In this document: piece by piece, positions 12,057 to 24,443 of the stretch
How the letters are laid out: each line of letters starts with the position of its first letter
Position numbering within the stretch: the stretch's first letter is position 1
Source of the DNA: Anastatus disparis
Lineage: Eukaryota; Arthropoda; Insecta; Hymenoptera; Eupelmidae
NCBI GenBank assembly: GCA_017163975.1
Contig: JAFFSR010000264.1
Location: 744,001 to 808,000, forward strand
DNA: 64,000 nucleotides
Direction: 5' to 3'
Made by a program: the position numbers and the translations under genes
The notes under the pieces: generated by a model
Database searches by the model: none
Told to the model about the DNA's origin: nothing
What the model saw: only the letters and a program-made list of their open reading frames with translations

Positions 12057-12752
12057 TATAGCATCAATCATGTAAACTTAATTTTTCCACTCAATTTTTC
12101 ATAGTTGTGTGATAAACTATATCCTCTTTTTTATAATTCATTTGTTTTCAATTCTTTTAAATTTAGCATTAATTGTGAGAAAAATATTTATATTATCATA
12201 TTCAATAATATTTTAATAAATCAGGTTTTAATTAATAATTCATAAAGTACAAGGATATTGGTATGACTGAGACTCGTTGGATAATACAGTTAAATATTTA
12301 AAATAAATTTGAAAAAACTTAAATAAGTTGAACGATTAAAGCTTTATTGTAGTATTATTATCAAGGTTTTTTTGATTATTTGAATATAACTCTTTTTTCG
12401 AGACTAAAACTTATTTAAAAATATTTTATGATTTTAAAAATACAAACATCATAAATAAATAATTGTCAGAATTAGAATTAGAATTAGAATTTCATTACAG
12501 ATGGACATTCATTCATAAAAAATGATAGTATACTCTAATACAAATTGTTAATATTATTAAGAAAATTATTAAAAACAGTTAAAGCGTTATCAGTCTCATT
12601 GATTACTTGTAGAAATCGTTATTTAATTTTAAGTAGGTCGAATGATACAAAAAAAATTATACTGTTTTAAAAATTCATCTCTAGTTTAATTTTATGTTTC
12701 TCAAGAATCTTTTCATTTTTTATTAATAGCTACAGAAATCAGTTGGCATTTG

Positions 12753-12760
12753 TATATAAA
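12753..12760 (+). promoter_or_regulatory. Probable TATA box of the OBP gene
   Basis: TATATAAA lies about 30 nt upstream of TCACCAGTC (12781-12789), a plausible arthropod initiator. A likely 5' UTR exon starts there and ends at a GTGAGT donor (12838), which would splice to the acceptor at 13470 just before the OBP start codon. Confidence 0.55.
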
Positions 12761-12784
12761 CGATTGTTTACCGTCTGCTTTCAC

Positions 12785-12837
12785 CAGTCGATGAGCTATA
12801 TTTATTGTTGTGATCTTAACTTGTTATTTTGTGCACT
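12785..12837 (+). other. Inferred 5' UTR exon of the OBP gene
   Basis: Bounded by the TATA/initiator region on the left and a strong GTGAGT donor at 12838 on the right. The matching acceptor is TTTATCAATTTTCAG ending at 13470. The coding start at 13479 is 9 nt into the next exon. This is inferred from signals only. Confidence 0.45.
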
Positions 12838-13478
12838 GTGAGTTTTCACGTTTATATTTTTTTAAATTTAAATATTGCAAAAATTTGTTTAACTTATAGT
12901 GTTGTGGTTATTAGTTTCTTTATTATTCACTGTAAAAAATTATCATCATATAAGATTAAGTATTTTTTAGCTTTAAAAAAAATTTACATTTAAGTACAAT
13001 AAGCTCTGATATACATTAAAAACTAAAATAAAACTCAAGTTTTACAAATTACTTGGAGTAATTTACATCAATTATTCAATTAATGAAATAGTTTTTAATA
13101 ATAAACTATAATAAAAACATTTTCAAAAGTATTTTATACCTTTTAGATTTTATAATAAATATTTTCAAAATATAAATAACAAATTAGTGATGTAAAATAT
13201 TTTAAAGTTAGTTATAATAAATTATTATTTTACCTAAAGGAAGGTAATTGCTAATGTGTTGGTGGCGGTTCTTTCATGAATTTACATAGTTATATTCATT
13301 AACTTTTGCTTTAACCTTTGGATCAAACTCAAACATTGTTATTAATACTATTTATGCTGTCTTAAAATCAAAGCCAATTTTACTTATGTCAATTTCGAAA
13401 ATTAAAAATGTTTATATTTAATATTTTAGTGTTAAAATATTCAAACTTCATATCATTTATCAATTTTCAGGTATCAAA

Positions 13479-14970
13479 ATGGGTTTATTCATAATCATGG
13501 GTACTTTGATGCTCTCGAGTGTTATAGTAAATGTAAATTTTCTCATTTCTATCAAGCTTAATTTTAATTCAAGAATATTCAAAATTAATTCGCATTAATT
13601 TTTTTACAATCTTAGGCCGCAGATCCCGCTTTACTAAAAGAATATCTCGCTGCGGAAAATAAATGCTTGCAAGAAACTGGAGTTTTACTTGGAGACTATG
13701 AGAAGACTGTCGGTAAAGAAAATGACGTTGACATGAAGATAAAGTGCGTCGTCTTTTGTTTGTTAAAAGAGCTTCAATGTGTAAGTTTGATTCTCTAGTA
13801 TGTAACAAAGTAAAAGTAGCCTTTTCTTGAATTATAATTCTAATGTGTTTCGTGAAAATGTAATTGTTTTGTCCCTTTTTTTTAATGTTTCGTTTTAATT
13901 ATATTACTTAAAAAGAAAATTTTAACAATATTTAATAAATATTAATGATTTTTCATATAACATAAACTTACAATTTGCTAACTGTCAGCAAAAATGATAT
14001 ACTGACAAAAAGAAATGTGACAAAAATCTGCTTGGTTCAAAACAAATTTCAATTCTATTAACCTTGTAATTTCTAAAATAAATTTGTTGGATTTAAAAGA
14101 ATAGAATTTCCATTTATAAAAATAATTTGATTTCAACGCTATTTAGTACTATTTTTTTCCAAACAGATTTTTGTGTTAGAATTAAGCAGAAATATTTTTA
14201 TATCCGATAAAAAGCAGCTTTCATTTTTTAATCAAAAGTAAATACGTATTTTATGTTATCAGATGAGAAGATTTTGTGCTTGAATTAAAGAATTCGGCTC
14301 TGTCCAAGATTTTACTTTGTTCATGTAGTTTGAAAATAGCCTTCTTGCATTTAAAAATTTATTTTTATAAATTAAGAAGGATCAATTTTTTTATCTAATG
14401 TTGAATTTGATCAAACAGAATTTTTCTTCACAAGTTTATTTTAGAGTTATATTGTTATTTGATAATTAAATATTGGAAAATCATAGTAAAAAATAAAAAA
14501 AAATTAAAAATTAAAAATTTCATTTTATTATTAATTATTATTATTATTAATTAAATTTTACATTCTTTCGAAAAATTTTCAAAAACTCAAACTTTTGAAT
14601 TATTTTACCCGCACGCTTACTATTGAAATCTTTTCTTTTTTATATATTAAATATCAATTTATCATATTACAGATGAGAGACGATGGTACGATAAATGTAC
14701 CCAACAGTGTAGCATATGCTCTTAAACGAAGCGAAAACTTTACGGAATCAGAAGTTAAAAATATGATTGAATCATGCAATAAAGGTTAAAGAATACGTTC
14801 AAATTAATAAATAGAAATAACATAAATAATGTGTTTTTCATAATTATATTGTGAAAATTTGTTTTCTTCTTACAGAAATGTCAAATCCCTGTGATACTGC
14901 CCATAAATTTGGACATTGTGTGGACAAACAGAAAAGAATGCTTAAAGCTTCAAAGTCTATCATTGTCTAA
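13479..14970 (+). CDS. Odorant-binding protein (classic PBP/GOBP-type OBP)
   Basis: Four exons, 13479-13532, 13616-13780, 14673-14784 and 14876-14970, joined by GT/AG introns (phases 0, 0, 1), give 141 residues. Exon 1 is a signal peptide (MGLFIIMGTLMLSSVIVN). The mature chain shows the six-cysteine OBP pattern. C1 is in NKC, 26 residues precede C2, and C2-x3-C3 is CVVFC. About 41 residues follow to C4 (IESC), then seven to C5 (NPC) and eight to C6 (GHC). A seventh cysteine closes exon 2 (ELQC). OBPs of this family are secreted into sensillum lymph and carry hydrophobic odorants to receptors, though some act in other tissues. A TATA box and probable 5' UTR exon lie upstream, and AATAAA is at 15042. 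No second OBP is visible in the window. Confidence 0.93.
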
Positions 14971-16399
14971 CTGATCGATAAGTTATTTCGATTGATTTTT
15001 TTATAAATGTAAAGTGGTTATGAAATCACCATACTTTAAAAAATAAAAGTATTTAATTGTAAGTCTGAAAATCTTGAAGATAATGATTGAAAATCCAGTC
15101 CCTTTAAAAGACTGTTATATCCTTTTCTAATTAAAAAATGATTTCTTTTTAAAACACTAGGAACTCTTCTCTATAAAAAAAGTAATGCCTTCTTCGATGA
15201 GGAGAAATTAATTTTATCAGAGAAAATATTGCTGATTATTATACAAGATAAGACTAATTCTTTATTTTTGTTTACAGTTAATATTTTTTGTTAAAAATAA
15301 TTCTTAAAAATAAAGGAAAGATATGACAATCTCTTAAAGATTTAATTCTTGAAAAAATATACTCATTTAAATAAAGGAATTGAAATAAGATATTATTTCC
15401 CTGGTAGAAAATTCACCATCTCAAATGGTGAAAAAATTAACGATTGGCCAACTTTCTTAGTCAATTTTTAGCCAGTCACTGGTAAAAAGTTGTCGAAAAA
15501 ATGGTGAATGATTTAATTTTAAAGTTGAAAAAATTGGAACTTAATTATTAAAATTTACATATATTTATTATATATATATCTTATTTTAACTAATGTTCGA
15601 TTTTCTTTTAATGTAACTGTATATATTATTAATTGTTTCATAAATAAGTTATTTGATTTATCACGCGTGAGCAGATAGTATAGTGCTGCAAACATTTTGC
15701 GTGGAGTATAGCTGTTAGGTTATGTATCTATATAGCGACAGCAGATGTTAGCAGAAAAGCGTGATCATAACCTTCAAATGAAATATTATAATAAAATTAA
15801 ATATATTCACCATTATTTTGTCAACTTGGTGTTATCGAACTGTTGAGCGGTACTGTAAGAAATTTAAATACATTTATAATTAATTCAACAGACATTAATA
15901 AAATTTTTATATAGTGTTTCCATAAAAATAATATCGAAAATCAATAATTTTTATGACTTGAAAACCAATCTCCTTAAAAATTAAACTAAATAATATTTAT
16001 AGATCTATTTATTTTTTTTAAATTGTTGCTTTTCTTGTAATTATAAGTATAATTGCTTACAAATTTCCTTAAGTTGTCATAAATGATTGTTTGTATCATG
16101 TAAAATATATATTGTCTGATAATATTTCCACTTGAAATATGTTAATCGATTATTTTCAACAAGGTAATGTACGCTTCATAAATAATTTAAACTTGGATGG
16201 TAAATGGATATGATAAGTTCATACTTATAATTATAGTAGAATTTTTTATACGTAGATGGTAATTTTAATAACAGTATAAGCAAAAAAGATTATTCCGAAC
16301 TGATATACTATCATTTTTTCCGCTTGAAAATTAGCGAGTACTATATTGTCATTATACTTTATTCTAAAATAGAAAATACAAAGTAGATTACAAGAAATT
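14971..16399. other. Intergenic DNA with MITE remnants and one Gr-flank repeat
   Basis: The OBP poly(A) signal AATAAA is at 15042-15047. At 15399 the sequence CCCTGGTAGAAAATT matches the terminus of the MITE at 34663-34827, suggesting a truncated relative. Positions 16141-16275 are a copy of a noncoding segment also found near 30.9 and 31.4 kb. Confidence 0.45.
16141..16275. repeat. Gr-cluster noncoding repeat, copy 1
   Basis: TTAATCGATTATTTTCAACA, then AGGTAATGT, TTCATAAATAATTTAAACTT and TACGTAGATGGTAATTTTA. Related sequence occurs at 30891-30960 and at 31390-31515, and shorter traces (ATCGAT with CTATTTTCTC) occur at 36096, upstream of the fourth Gr. Confidence 0.6.
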
Positions 16400-16745
16400 C
16401 TCCCGCTAAATTTAATTTTCCCCGCAAAATAAAAAATTTATAAAATTTAATATATTATTGGAAATTTGTAGAAAAAAATTTAATTTCAATTTTTTTCTAA
16501 TTAAGTACGCTTTTTTTTTAAGTTAAAAAGTGGCCACAGTTGAGGTGAGAATAAAGCACCTCATACAACTCGGGAGCAAAGTCTATTTCTCCGACTAAAA
16601 TATACGACTTTACTCCCTAGTTGCATAACATGCTATTGTTCTTTGGGTGATAACGACCCTTGCTTGGTTACATTTGTTTGGGCTGCAAGCCCTACTTATC
16701 AAAGAAATGTACGACTTTACTCTCTTGTTGCATAATTTGCTATAA
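16400..16745. repeat. Dispersed repeat, copy 2
   Basis: Homologous to 11755-12056: CAACTCGGGAGCAAAGTCTA, then GACTTTACTCCCTAGTTGCA. This copy has an internal duplication of the GTACGACTTTACTC segment (about 16605 and 16710). Confidence 0.6.
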
Positions 16746-16776
16746 TGAAAATTCAATTTTTTATCGATCTTGATTT

Positions 16777-18277
16777 TTAATCATTTCTAAATTGTACTAG
16801 TATGACCATGTATGTAGTGATTGAACCTGCAATCTTAAAATTACATTCTTTGTAAATTTGAATTTAATTTTATTATCTACGTTTTTATAAAAAATAAATA
16901 CTGAATTAAATGTCATATGAGCACTTTTCATGTATAAAAAAAATTTTATTTACCGAAACTAATAACGATCCATCAAATGAAAAAAATTCTTCCGCAGAAA
17001 ATTTAAAGTTTTGGTGTAATAAGTAATTTGTAAATTTATTCAGTTAAAAGTTATAAAATAATTATTCTTACTGTCCAAACATTTTATTTTTGGTAATTAT
17101 CTATTCCAAACCATATATTACCTTGATCGATAATTCTGAATTCCCATCAGTTTCATTCATCCAATTATTCACCACGTTTCCGATTTTTTTAATCTACAAT
17201 AATAGAAATTAAATAAAATCAATCAATTGCCTTTTATTTAAATATACTCTTACCTCCATAATCACTGTTCTGATTAATTTTATTAATATCATCAACAAAA
17301 TTACGTACAGTAGCACTGTGGTATTGCACATCATAATGTCAAAAGCATCGAGATGTTCTCCATTTATTATTTGTCCTACAATATGGTATGTTAGGAATAT
17401 AAGAGAAACAAAAATATAAGATATGACTAGTAACATTGGCAAGCAATAAAAATTTGAAACATCATCTAATACTTCACTTGTTTTAAAATATAAATTATGT
17501 AAATTTGAAAATTGATAAATTTTCATTTCAACAAAAGATTGATTATTCATTTTTGAAATATCAAAAAGATTAATGTTGATAATTTTAAGAATTTTGTAGA
17601 TCAAGTTTAGGATTAGACTATATTGCATGATTACGCAAGTATCAATAAAATCACATACGTTGTATACAGTAATGTATAATAAAAGAAGTAAATCGAAAGT
17701 TGGAGTAAGAATAATTAAGACAAATACTAACATTCCAATGACTAAGATACTTATCTTTATCATATATAATTTTGTTATATTTTGTTTAATTATCGTGTTG
17801 TTAAAATTCATTGAAAGTAATGTGATAATTTGGATTTCGTTAATTATCTGAATAGTAGATTTTTGTTTTAAAGAAAATAAAAATAATATTAATATATCAG
17901 CTGTTGTTGTCAATGAGAGACGAAAAATATAAGTTACATCATTTATTTCTACATAATGACTTTTGTAGATCCAAATTATGCCAAAATAATTTAATACAGA
18001 TACTAAAAAAATTAAAAATACATTGTAAAGTATTCCAAAATTGGAAAATGAAAATTTATAACATTCTATGCTTTTATCGTTCATAGTTTTATTTTTTATG
18101 CTCATAGTGGCTAAACCAAATAATTTAAATATATAAAATACGTATTTTATTGATGAATTTTTCAAACGATTTTTACCTGTAAAAATAATAGGATTATTAA
18201 TTTTTTTAAATATTTAAGTTCAAAGTATGTTAGATATCTGCAATAACAACGAATCACGTACACTTTTTAAAAATCAT
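16777..18277 (-). pseudogene. Gustatory receptor pseudogene (Gr copy 1)
   Basis: Minus-strand paralog of the intact Gr at 26328-27836, with the same five-exon plan: 18238-18277, 17254-18176, 17122-17193, about 16967-17056, and 16777-16833. The long exon (307 codons, six or seven hydrophobic segments) is open, and the last exon keeps the insect Gr signature (TTYMVILVQF). Compared with its paralog there are three lesions. Exon 1 carries TGA (18254-18256) where the paralog has TGG. The donor after exon 1 reads AT instead of GT. The acceptor before exon 4 reads AA instead of AG, with no in-frame substitute nearby. Grs are seven-transmembrane ligand-gated cation channels of taste neurons. A start at an internal ATG in the long exon could bypass the first two lesions but not the third. 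Confidence 0.85.
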
Positions 18278-20130
18278 ATTGATGAAGAATAATTTTTTTT
18301 TTAAATATATCTTATATTATAATTAAAATAATGTATTTATAGGGATTAGCACAATAAAAAAATATGTTATTATATAATTTTCTTTTCATTTTGTCGATCA
18401 CAAATTTACTTTGTATCAATTATGCATATAAAACTCTTCTCAGAAATGTATATAAGAAATAATTTTGTTTTTTAAATCATTCGTACCAAATAATACATAT
18501 TCTGCACTCTTTATCGATTATTGGATTTCTATTCAGCTACAAGGTAATGTTATGAAAAAATTCTATGAATGTTATTCGTTTTTAGTTTATTATATGAGAT
18601 TATCGCTACAAAATGAAATAATTATAACGAAATTTTTAAAAATTGTTTTCAAACACAGGAAAAACTAATGGTTTGCTTTATTTACTATTTTAATAGAGCA
18701 ATTATATAATTTCTTAAAAGACGAACAAATTTTTTATCCACGCGATACAAATAAAAATAAATTTGTTTCTGATGAGGGACATGATATATGTCCAAAATGT
18801 TGAAAGAAGTTATGTATCAATACACCCTTGACAGAAAATTATTTTGTTTTTGTAAAAATATTATGAAACTATTCACAATATAACTAATTTAGCAAAGTTT
18901 TTTAAATACATAATCTTTTTGAAAACTTTGGCATTCAGAGAACATTATTGGATTTTCATCAATTTACGAGGTCAAGTCAATAAAAATTTGTTGTTAGCTT
19001 ATTGTATGAGATTGCAAATGCATTGCTACATACACGTGAAACAGAAATGTAAAAAAAAAAATACTTTTAAACAAATGAAAAAAGCTAATTATTTGCTTCG
19101 TTTTCTATTTTAATAAAGTAATTACTGGATACATATTTCTTTGAAGAAAAACATAGAGCTGACCCTCACAATACGTATGAAAACCAAATTGAATATAAAC
19201 GCTATGAATAATATAACACACGAACCGAAGATGAAAAATAGATTCATTTTAACAATATGAGATCATTCACTTAGATCTTAATATAATATATTTATAGAAA
19301 TATGGTTTTACGAAATATTTCGTGAAATTTAGAAAGCCCGCTTCCTTTTGATTTATTGTATCGAAATTAATCTGTTTATAATGATTATTATTATTAACTG
19401 AATGATAAATTGACATAAATCGGACATTTATTGTTGATAATTAATATTAAATAATTCTTATTGATTAACCATGTGCGATCACTGGTTGTGAAAACTATAA
19501 AAAATATAGTACGGAATTTAAATTAATTCTATCACAAGATAGACCTGAGAACGCTGATTAAACGAATTGCAATGTTTATGAAATGTCTGCAACCATTTAA
19601 AGCTCAACGCGATATGTTAAACTGAAAAATAATAATATTAATATCAATAATTATTGTAAATTCTGAAGAATCTCCAAAGAACTATTTGCAGTTGCTGATT
19701 TCGTTAACTTTATTTCATCCAATCAATAAAGATATATCTTGAACTCGCTGATTTCATTTACTTAATTATTTCATCAAAATAAATTTCATTTTGATTATCT
19801 TATTGATTTTATAATTTCTATTTATCCAAAATATGTTTAACTTTTTTACAACACTCATTCAACGAATTAATTGCATTGTATATATCCTTTAATTCTTTAT
19901 TAAAAAATAAATTTCGCTTATACAATCCAAAATTTTTCTTGAAAATAAAATTGCACTCATTTTACAATTTTGGTTGATGGCAACATAGCGATAATAATGA
20001 GTGGAAAAGAAAGTATGCAAAGAAATTATGAGCTATTATTAAAGTTTGATTTACAGTAGTTACATTGAACGTATTATTACGTTTACATTTTAATTATTAA
20101 TTTTAAACCATTCTTCAGTTTTGGGGGTGC
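18278..20130. repeat. Upstream noncoding half of the Gr1/Gr2 segmental duplication, copy 1
   Basis: Collinear with 27837-29210. Shared words include ATAATCTTTTTGAAA followed by CTTTGG-ATTCAGAG (18910 and 28073), TTTCTATTTTAATA (19104 and 28240), GAATATAAACGCTAT (19190 and 28504) and TATTGATTTTATAATT (19800 and 29024). A third, weaker internal copy of the first segment is at about 18440-18720. No coding frame is conserved. Confidence 0.65.
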
Positions 20131-21190
20131 AGAAAAATCATTTTAAAAGGAGACCGGAGAATCCTAATGGGAATTAAATTTCAGCTATATCGTCTGAAAT
20201 TTACGGGAGAGATAGACCTTGTGATGCTGATCAAAAGTCCTCGAGGGCACGGATTCCGGTATGGCTTACAAGAAGAGTATTTGACCTCCTGAAAACGGAT
20301 TTGGCTCAAACTGCAGGATATGATTCTTTGATGAAAAAAATGTGTTTTTTCTTTTGTGCTAATAGGCCCTATAGACGGAGATATAGACATTTCTTCGAAA
20401 ATATAGAAAACAAAAAACATTAAACAACTAAAAATTTTACAGAAAAATTTATAAGAAAAAGAAAAAAGTATGCTTTAAGAGCTTCAATTTAAGTCTTATT
20501 GCATCAAAAAAGCTTCTGTAGTTCAAAAGTCTTGCCTACTTGAAAATTACTACATATTTATTAATATTTTTAGCATGTTACATGCGATCGAATTTTCACC
20601 CTATTTTATTAGCATTTTTTAATCACCTGTAACTTTTGAACCATATGAGATTTTTTAATGCGACAAAGCTTAAATTAAAGTTTTTAACCTGTACTCTCTT
20701 TTATTTTTCATACAATTTTCTGTAAGAGTTTTAGTTGTTTAGTTATTCAAGTTCTTATAAAGACTACTTTTCACTACATTTTCAAAGAAATGTTTATATC
20801 TCCGTCTATAGGTCCTATTAGCACAAAAGAAAAAACACAGGTTCATTTTTTTTTTTATAAAAAAAAGTTATATCCTGTAGTTTCAGCCAAATCCGTTTCT
20901 CGGAGGTCAAATACTCTCCTTGTTAGTTTTCGAGATACGAGAGGTCAAAGGTTCTAAAAATCAGCGGTTTCGGCTAAACCATTATGTGATAAAACCAATG
21001 AATTCGTGCATATGTTAGTATGGGTGCAAGTGTGTGTATATTTGTGGGTAGTTGTGTGTACGAGTGTGCGCGTGTGTGTGTGTGATTTTTTGTGTTTGTT
21101 GATAGCGAAATAGTCTACATAAGTAGTTCCAAAACGTAAACAAATTAGAGTTGATTCAAATGGATATTCTTAACTAATTACTAGCTCGAT
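20131..21190. mobile_element. Left part of a large fold-back repeat carrying a CA microsatellite
   Basis: 20160-20268 plus 20923-21030 together match the reverse complement of 24530-24700. Examples are GATGCTGATCAAAA, GGTATGGCTTA, GAGGTCAAAGGTTCTAAAAA and AATGAATTCGTGC. The two arms enclose the CA microsatellite and the R1/Waldo-like LINE. A MITE (20269-20922) interrupts this arm. Confidence 0.65.
20269..20922. mobile_element. Palindromic MITE with TTA target duplication
   Basis: Terminal inverted repeats CAAGAAGAGTATTTGACCTC (left) and the complement of GAGGTCAAATACTCTCCTTG (right), with arms of at least 130 bp (ATAGACGGAGATATAGACAT against the right-hand ATATCTCCGTCTATAGG). It is flanked by TTA at 20266-20268 and 20923-20925. 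The opposite arm of the host repeat (complement of 24601-24660) reads GGTATGGCTTAGTTTCCATA, which is the empty site with a single TTA. TTA duplications fit PIF/Harbinger-type MITEs. No transposase is present. Confidence 0.85.
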
Positions 21191-21217
21191 TTTATCATCA
21201 AACTTTCTAATAATATT

Positions 21218-21530
21218 TTAAGCACACACACGTACAGACACGTGCATGCACACGCACACACATAGCCACCCACAAACACACATACATATATACACTCACA
21301 AACACATTTACACACAGATGCTCACACATACAGCCACCCACAAACACACACGAACATAAACATATACACACACACACGCGCGCCCGTACATACATATACA
21401 GCCAAACACAAATACAGACATACACGCAACCACTCACAAACACATACACATACACACACCGACATACACAACCATCCCCTCCCCCCCCCACACACACACT
21501 CACACACAAACACACGCACGCACACACACT
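21218..21530. repeat. CA/ACAY-type microsatellite
   Basis: About 310 bp of ACAC, ACAT and ACGC units. It abuts the 5' end of the LINE at 21531, and the same type of repeat resumes at 24444 at the LINE 3' end. The long cysteine/valine open frames on the minus strand are translations of this repeat. Confidence 0.9.
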
Positions 21531-24441
21531 CCGCTGTATCAGTCCCAAGCCTGGAGCTCTGCTACTTAAGAAGTAGGGAAGAAAAAGGGGGAGGAGTATC
21601 ATCCTCTTTAAAATAACCCAGGGGTATCTGGCCTGGATGCTAGCACCTTGTCAAAGGACTTCTTCCTAGAATACAGAATACCTCGTATATAATATCTCAA
21701 GAAATCGAAAAGGAGAATGACTATGCAGGTAAGCTGTAGCGACTCGAGTTGACTATAGAAGATCTCCTAAAGATATTAGAGAATAAGCAGCAGAGGACAG
21801 TTAACAATACCACGCGTGGACTTGCGCGAAAGATAAAAATAGCATCCAAGAGTTATAAAAGTATAATGCTTAAGAAAGAGGCTACCAAGGTATCTGTACT
21901 CACTAATCCTCGGGCCTGGGAGCTATCAAGTGTTAGGAAAGAGTTGTTTTTCACGCCAGTAGGAGAATCCTTATCAAATCCTTCTGAAGGCATATCGAAG
22001 AGAAAGGCAAGATCACCACCAAGCACAGAGGTAGCTCGAGGTAATAAAAGAGCAAACCAGCAGAGAATCCCTGGTAAAAAAAATCAGGTGACAAATCACC
22101 TGATTTCTCAGATGATTTGTCAAAATCATATAAAGATATTTTTGGTTTTTGCACGTTTCAAACGATGCTTAGTCAATTCAGAACGATTTTTGTAAATTTT
22201 TGAAATTTTTTTGTAAAACTAGTCAAAATTTTTTCTAAGACCAGATTATCTAAAAAATTTTCAAAAACTGTTCTGAATTGACTAAGCATGGTTTAAAACG
22301 TGTAAAAACCAAAAAACAAGTCGTACGCAGACATCCTCAGGGAGATAAGGGCCACAATACCTGGACAGGTGGCTGAGGACATTATTGCGAAAGTGTGCAA
22401 AACGGCAACAGGTCAATTGCCAATCGTGCTCAACCGGAAAGTAAGAGACAGGATGGGACCCCTCCAGAAGGAAATAAAAGTTGCGTTAAAAAATGAAGCC
22501 GGCGTCCTTGACAACACGTATGAGGTAGACCTGGAGATCAAAACTATCGAGGAAACAACCACCAAGGCTGAGCTCATGGAGATACTACAAAGAGTTAATG
22601 GAGGAACTGACTGCTACTTCTACTTCAGACAGTACGAAAATGGAAAATAGATGTGACCATAATAGCTGACTCATACAACGCTGGGATTACAGAAACATGG
22701 GCCACTGACGCAACTGGAGAGGCAGCCATTTGGCAATGTAAAAACCTCCCATTCTAAGATATGGTCGACAGCACATACAATAGGAGCTTTGTAAGAGTAA
22801 AACTGGGCAAAATACACTTTTACACTTGTTATGCACCACCCAGATTGGACAAAGAACCAGGGCAATTCACGGACTTCCTTGACAAAATAGTCAAAGATGT
22901 CAAGGAGCATCCCCCTGTAGTCGTCGCAGAAGATTTTAATATGTGGGCTGTAGAATAGAGGAGTAAATAGAACAATAGAAAAGGAGATGAACTACTTGAA
23001 GCTATCTCGTGCCTCGATCTAGAGCTACTTAATATAAGCTTTATGCCAACTTTCGAAAGGAACAGAGGAACATCGATTGTTGACCTCACGTTTGTGAGCG
23101 CTGGTCTACTACGCCAATGCACAAATTGGGGAGTGAACGACATCTTCAATTTGAGTGATCACCGAGTTGTCATCTGGTAAATAGGAAAGAAAGGGACACT
23201 ACCGGAAAAGACAAACGCACTAGGGTAGAAAGCAAAAGATTTTGACTCCAACCTCTTCAGAGTTGCACTAGATACGGATTCCATTATTGTTGGCAGCGCC
23301 GAAGATGAAATTGAGAAGGCTATAAAAAGAATCGTCAGGGTTTGTGATGCAAAATGCCGCGAAACAGCAAAAAAAAGCCGTTATCAAGCGTCTGAAGAGC
23401 CAGGCAACAACATCATCAACCTGCCCAGTGTTTCTCAAAAAGGTAGTAGAAACACTATTTCTACAGCGACCTAGAAGCCATTTTCAGATTTCACAAAATG
23501 AGGAAAGGGTGATCCCGTTCGTAACGAGAGAAGAATTAGCATTTAAGAAAGCTATTGATGTAGCGCCAGAAATTTTGCTCAGTATGTATAACCGATGCCT
23601 TCAGGAAGGAGTTTTTCCAAACAAGTGGAAGCATCAAAGGCTGGTACTTCTTTCAAAAGGGAAAAAATCACCAGATGAACCATCATCCTATCATCCACTT
23701 TGCATGCTTGATACAGCTGGAAAGATTCTTGAGCGAATTATACATGGAAGAATAGAAATGGTCAACAAAAATCTCTCAAACAGGGAGTTCAGCTTTCGTA
23801 AGGACCGATCGACATTTGATGCTATCGACCTAGTCGCTAGTATCGCGAAAGAAGCTATCTCTGGTGAAAGGTGGGAAGACAGTGACAAAAAATACTGCCT
23901 GGTGGTTACATTAGACATAAAAAATGCTTTTAATTCAGCAAGATGGGACTGCATAATGGAGGTTCTTACGAACAAGAATGTCCCAAAGTGCCTGCGCAAA
24001 TTGGTAGCTAGCTACTTCATTGACAAAGTATTAACGTTAAGGAGTTGTAGATACGCCTTATCCTCACGTTATATTAACACCTACACATTTATTCCTCGCT
24101 TAAGAATTGAGTTTACTCCAAACGAAAGTAGGCACAACAGAATTTTTCTTTCGATGAGGGACGAAATGGCTTCAACACAGAAGGAAGAGCTGAAACAGCT
24201 GATGCTTCTCCTAAGAAGTAATGCTTAACGGTGGTTCCCCTGGAGAAATCAAGGCCAAGTATAGAGAGGTTGTTTTTTTCCGGTCAGGTTCTGGAATAAA
24301 AATGCGTATAAAAAGCCTAGGATGTGGTCAGAACATCAAACCACTCAGGTTATGATTACACCCACAATCTGCTCAACCGGTTCAGTACGTAATACAGAGT
24401 GAACTTGTCACCGATAGTTCATTAGTGATTTTTTTTCCTCT
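21531..24441 (+). mobile_element. Decayed R1-clade (Waldo-like) LINE inserted in a CA microsatellite
   Basis: Three coding zones in order. (1) ORF1-like sequence at about 21749-22650: MTIEDLLKILENKQ, then after a MITE SYADILREIRATIPGQ and DNTYEVDLEIKTIEETTTKA. (2) An APE-type endonuclease remnant at about 22660-23200: FVRVKLGKIHFYTCYAPPRL, EDFNMWAVE. (3) Reverse transcriptase at about 23344-24010: EILLSMYNRCLQEG, FRKDRSTFDAIDLV, VVTLDIKNAFNSARWDCI. The RT stops before the YADD motif, so an internal deletion is likely, and several stop codons break the endonuclease. The RT core is typical of the R1 clade. Waldo-type members of that clade are known to target ACAY repeats, which matches both flanks. 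The element is dead. Confidence 0.85.
22139..22312. mobile_element. Fold-back MITE inserted in the LINE ORF1
   Basis: TTTTTGGTTTTTGCACGTTT and GATGCTTAGTCAATTCAGAA at the left are mirrored by GTTCTGAATTGACTAAGCAT and AACGTGTAAAAACCAAAAA at the right. It splits an ORF1 region: the left flank reads SKSYKDI and the right flank reads KSYADILREI. This suggests a diverged direct duplication of the target. Confidence 0.75.
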
Positions 24442-24443
24442 CA

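Noticed and set aside
17627..18086. Plus-strand open frames opposite Gr copy 1
   Set aside because: Shadows of the minus-strand receptor exon.
21207..21602. Minus-strand cysteine/valine-rich open frames
   Set aside because: Translation of the CA microsatellite with no domain or start context.
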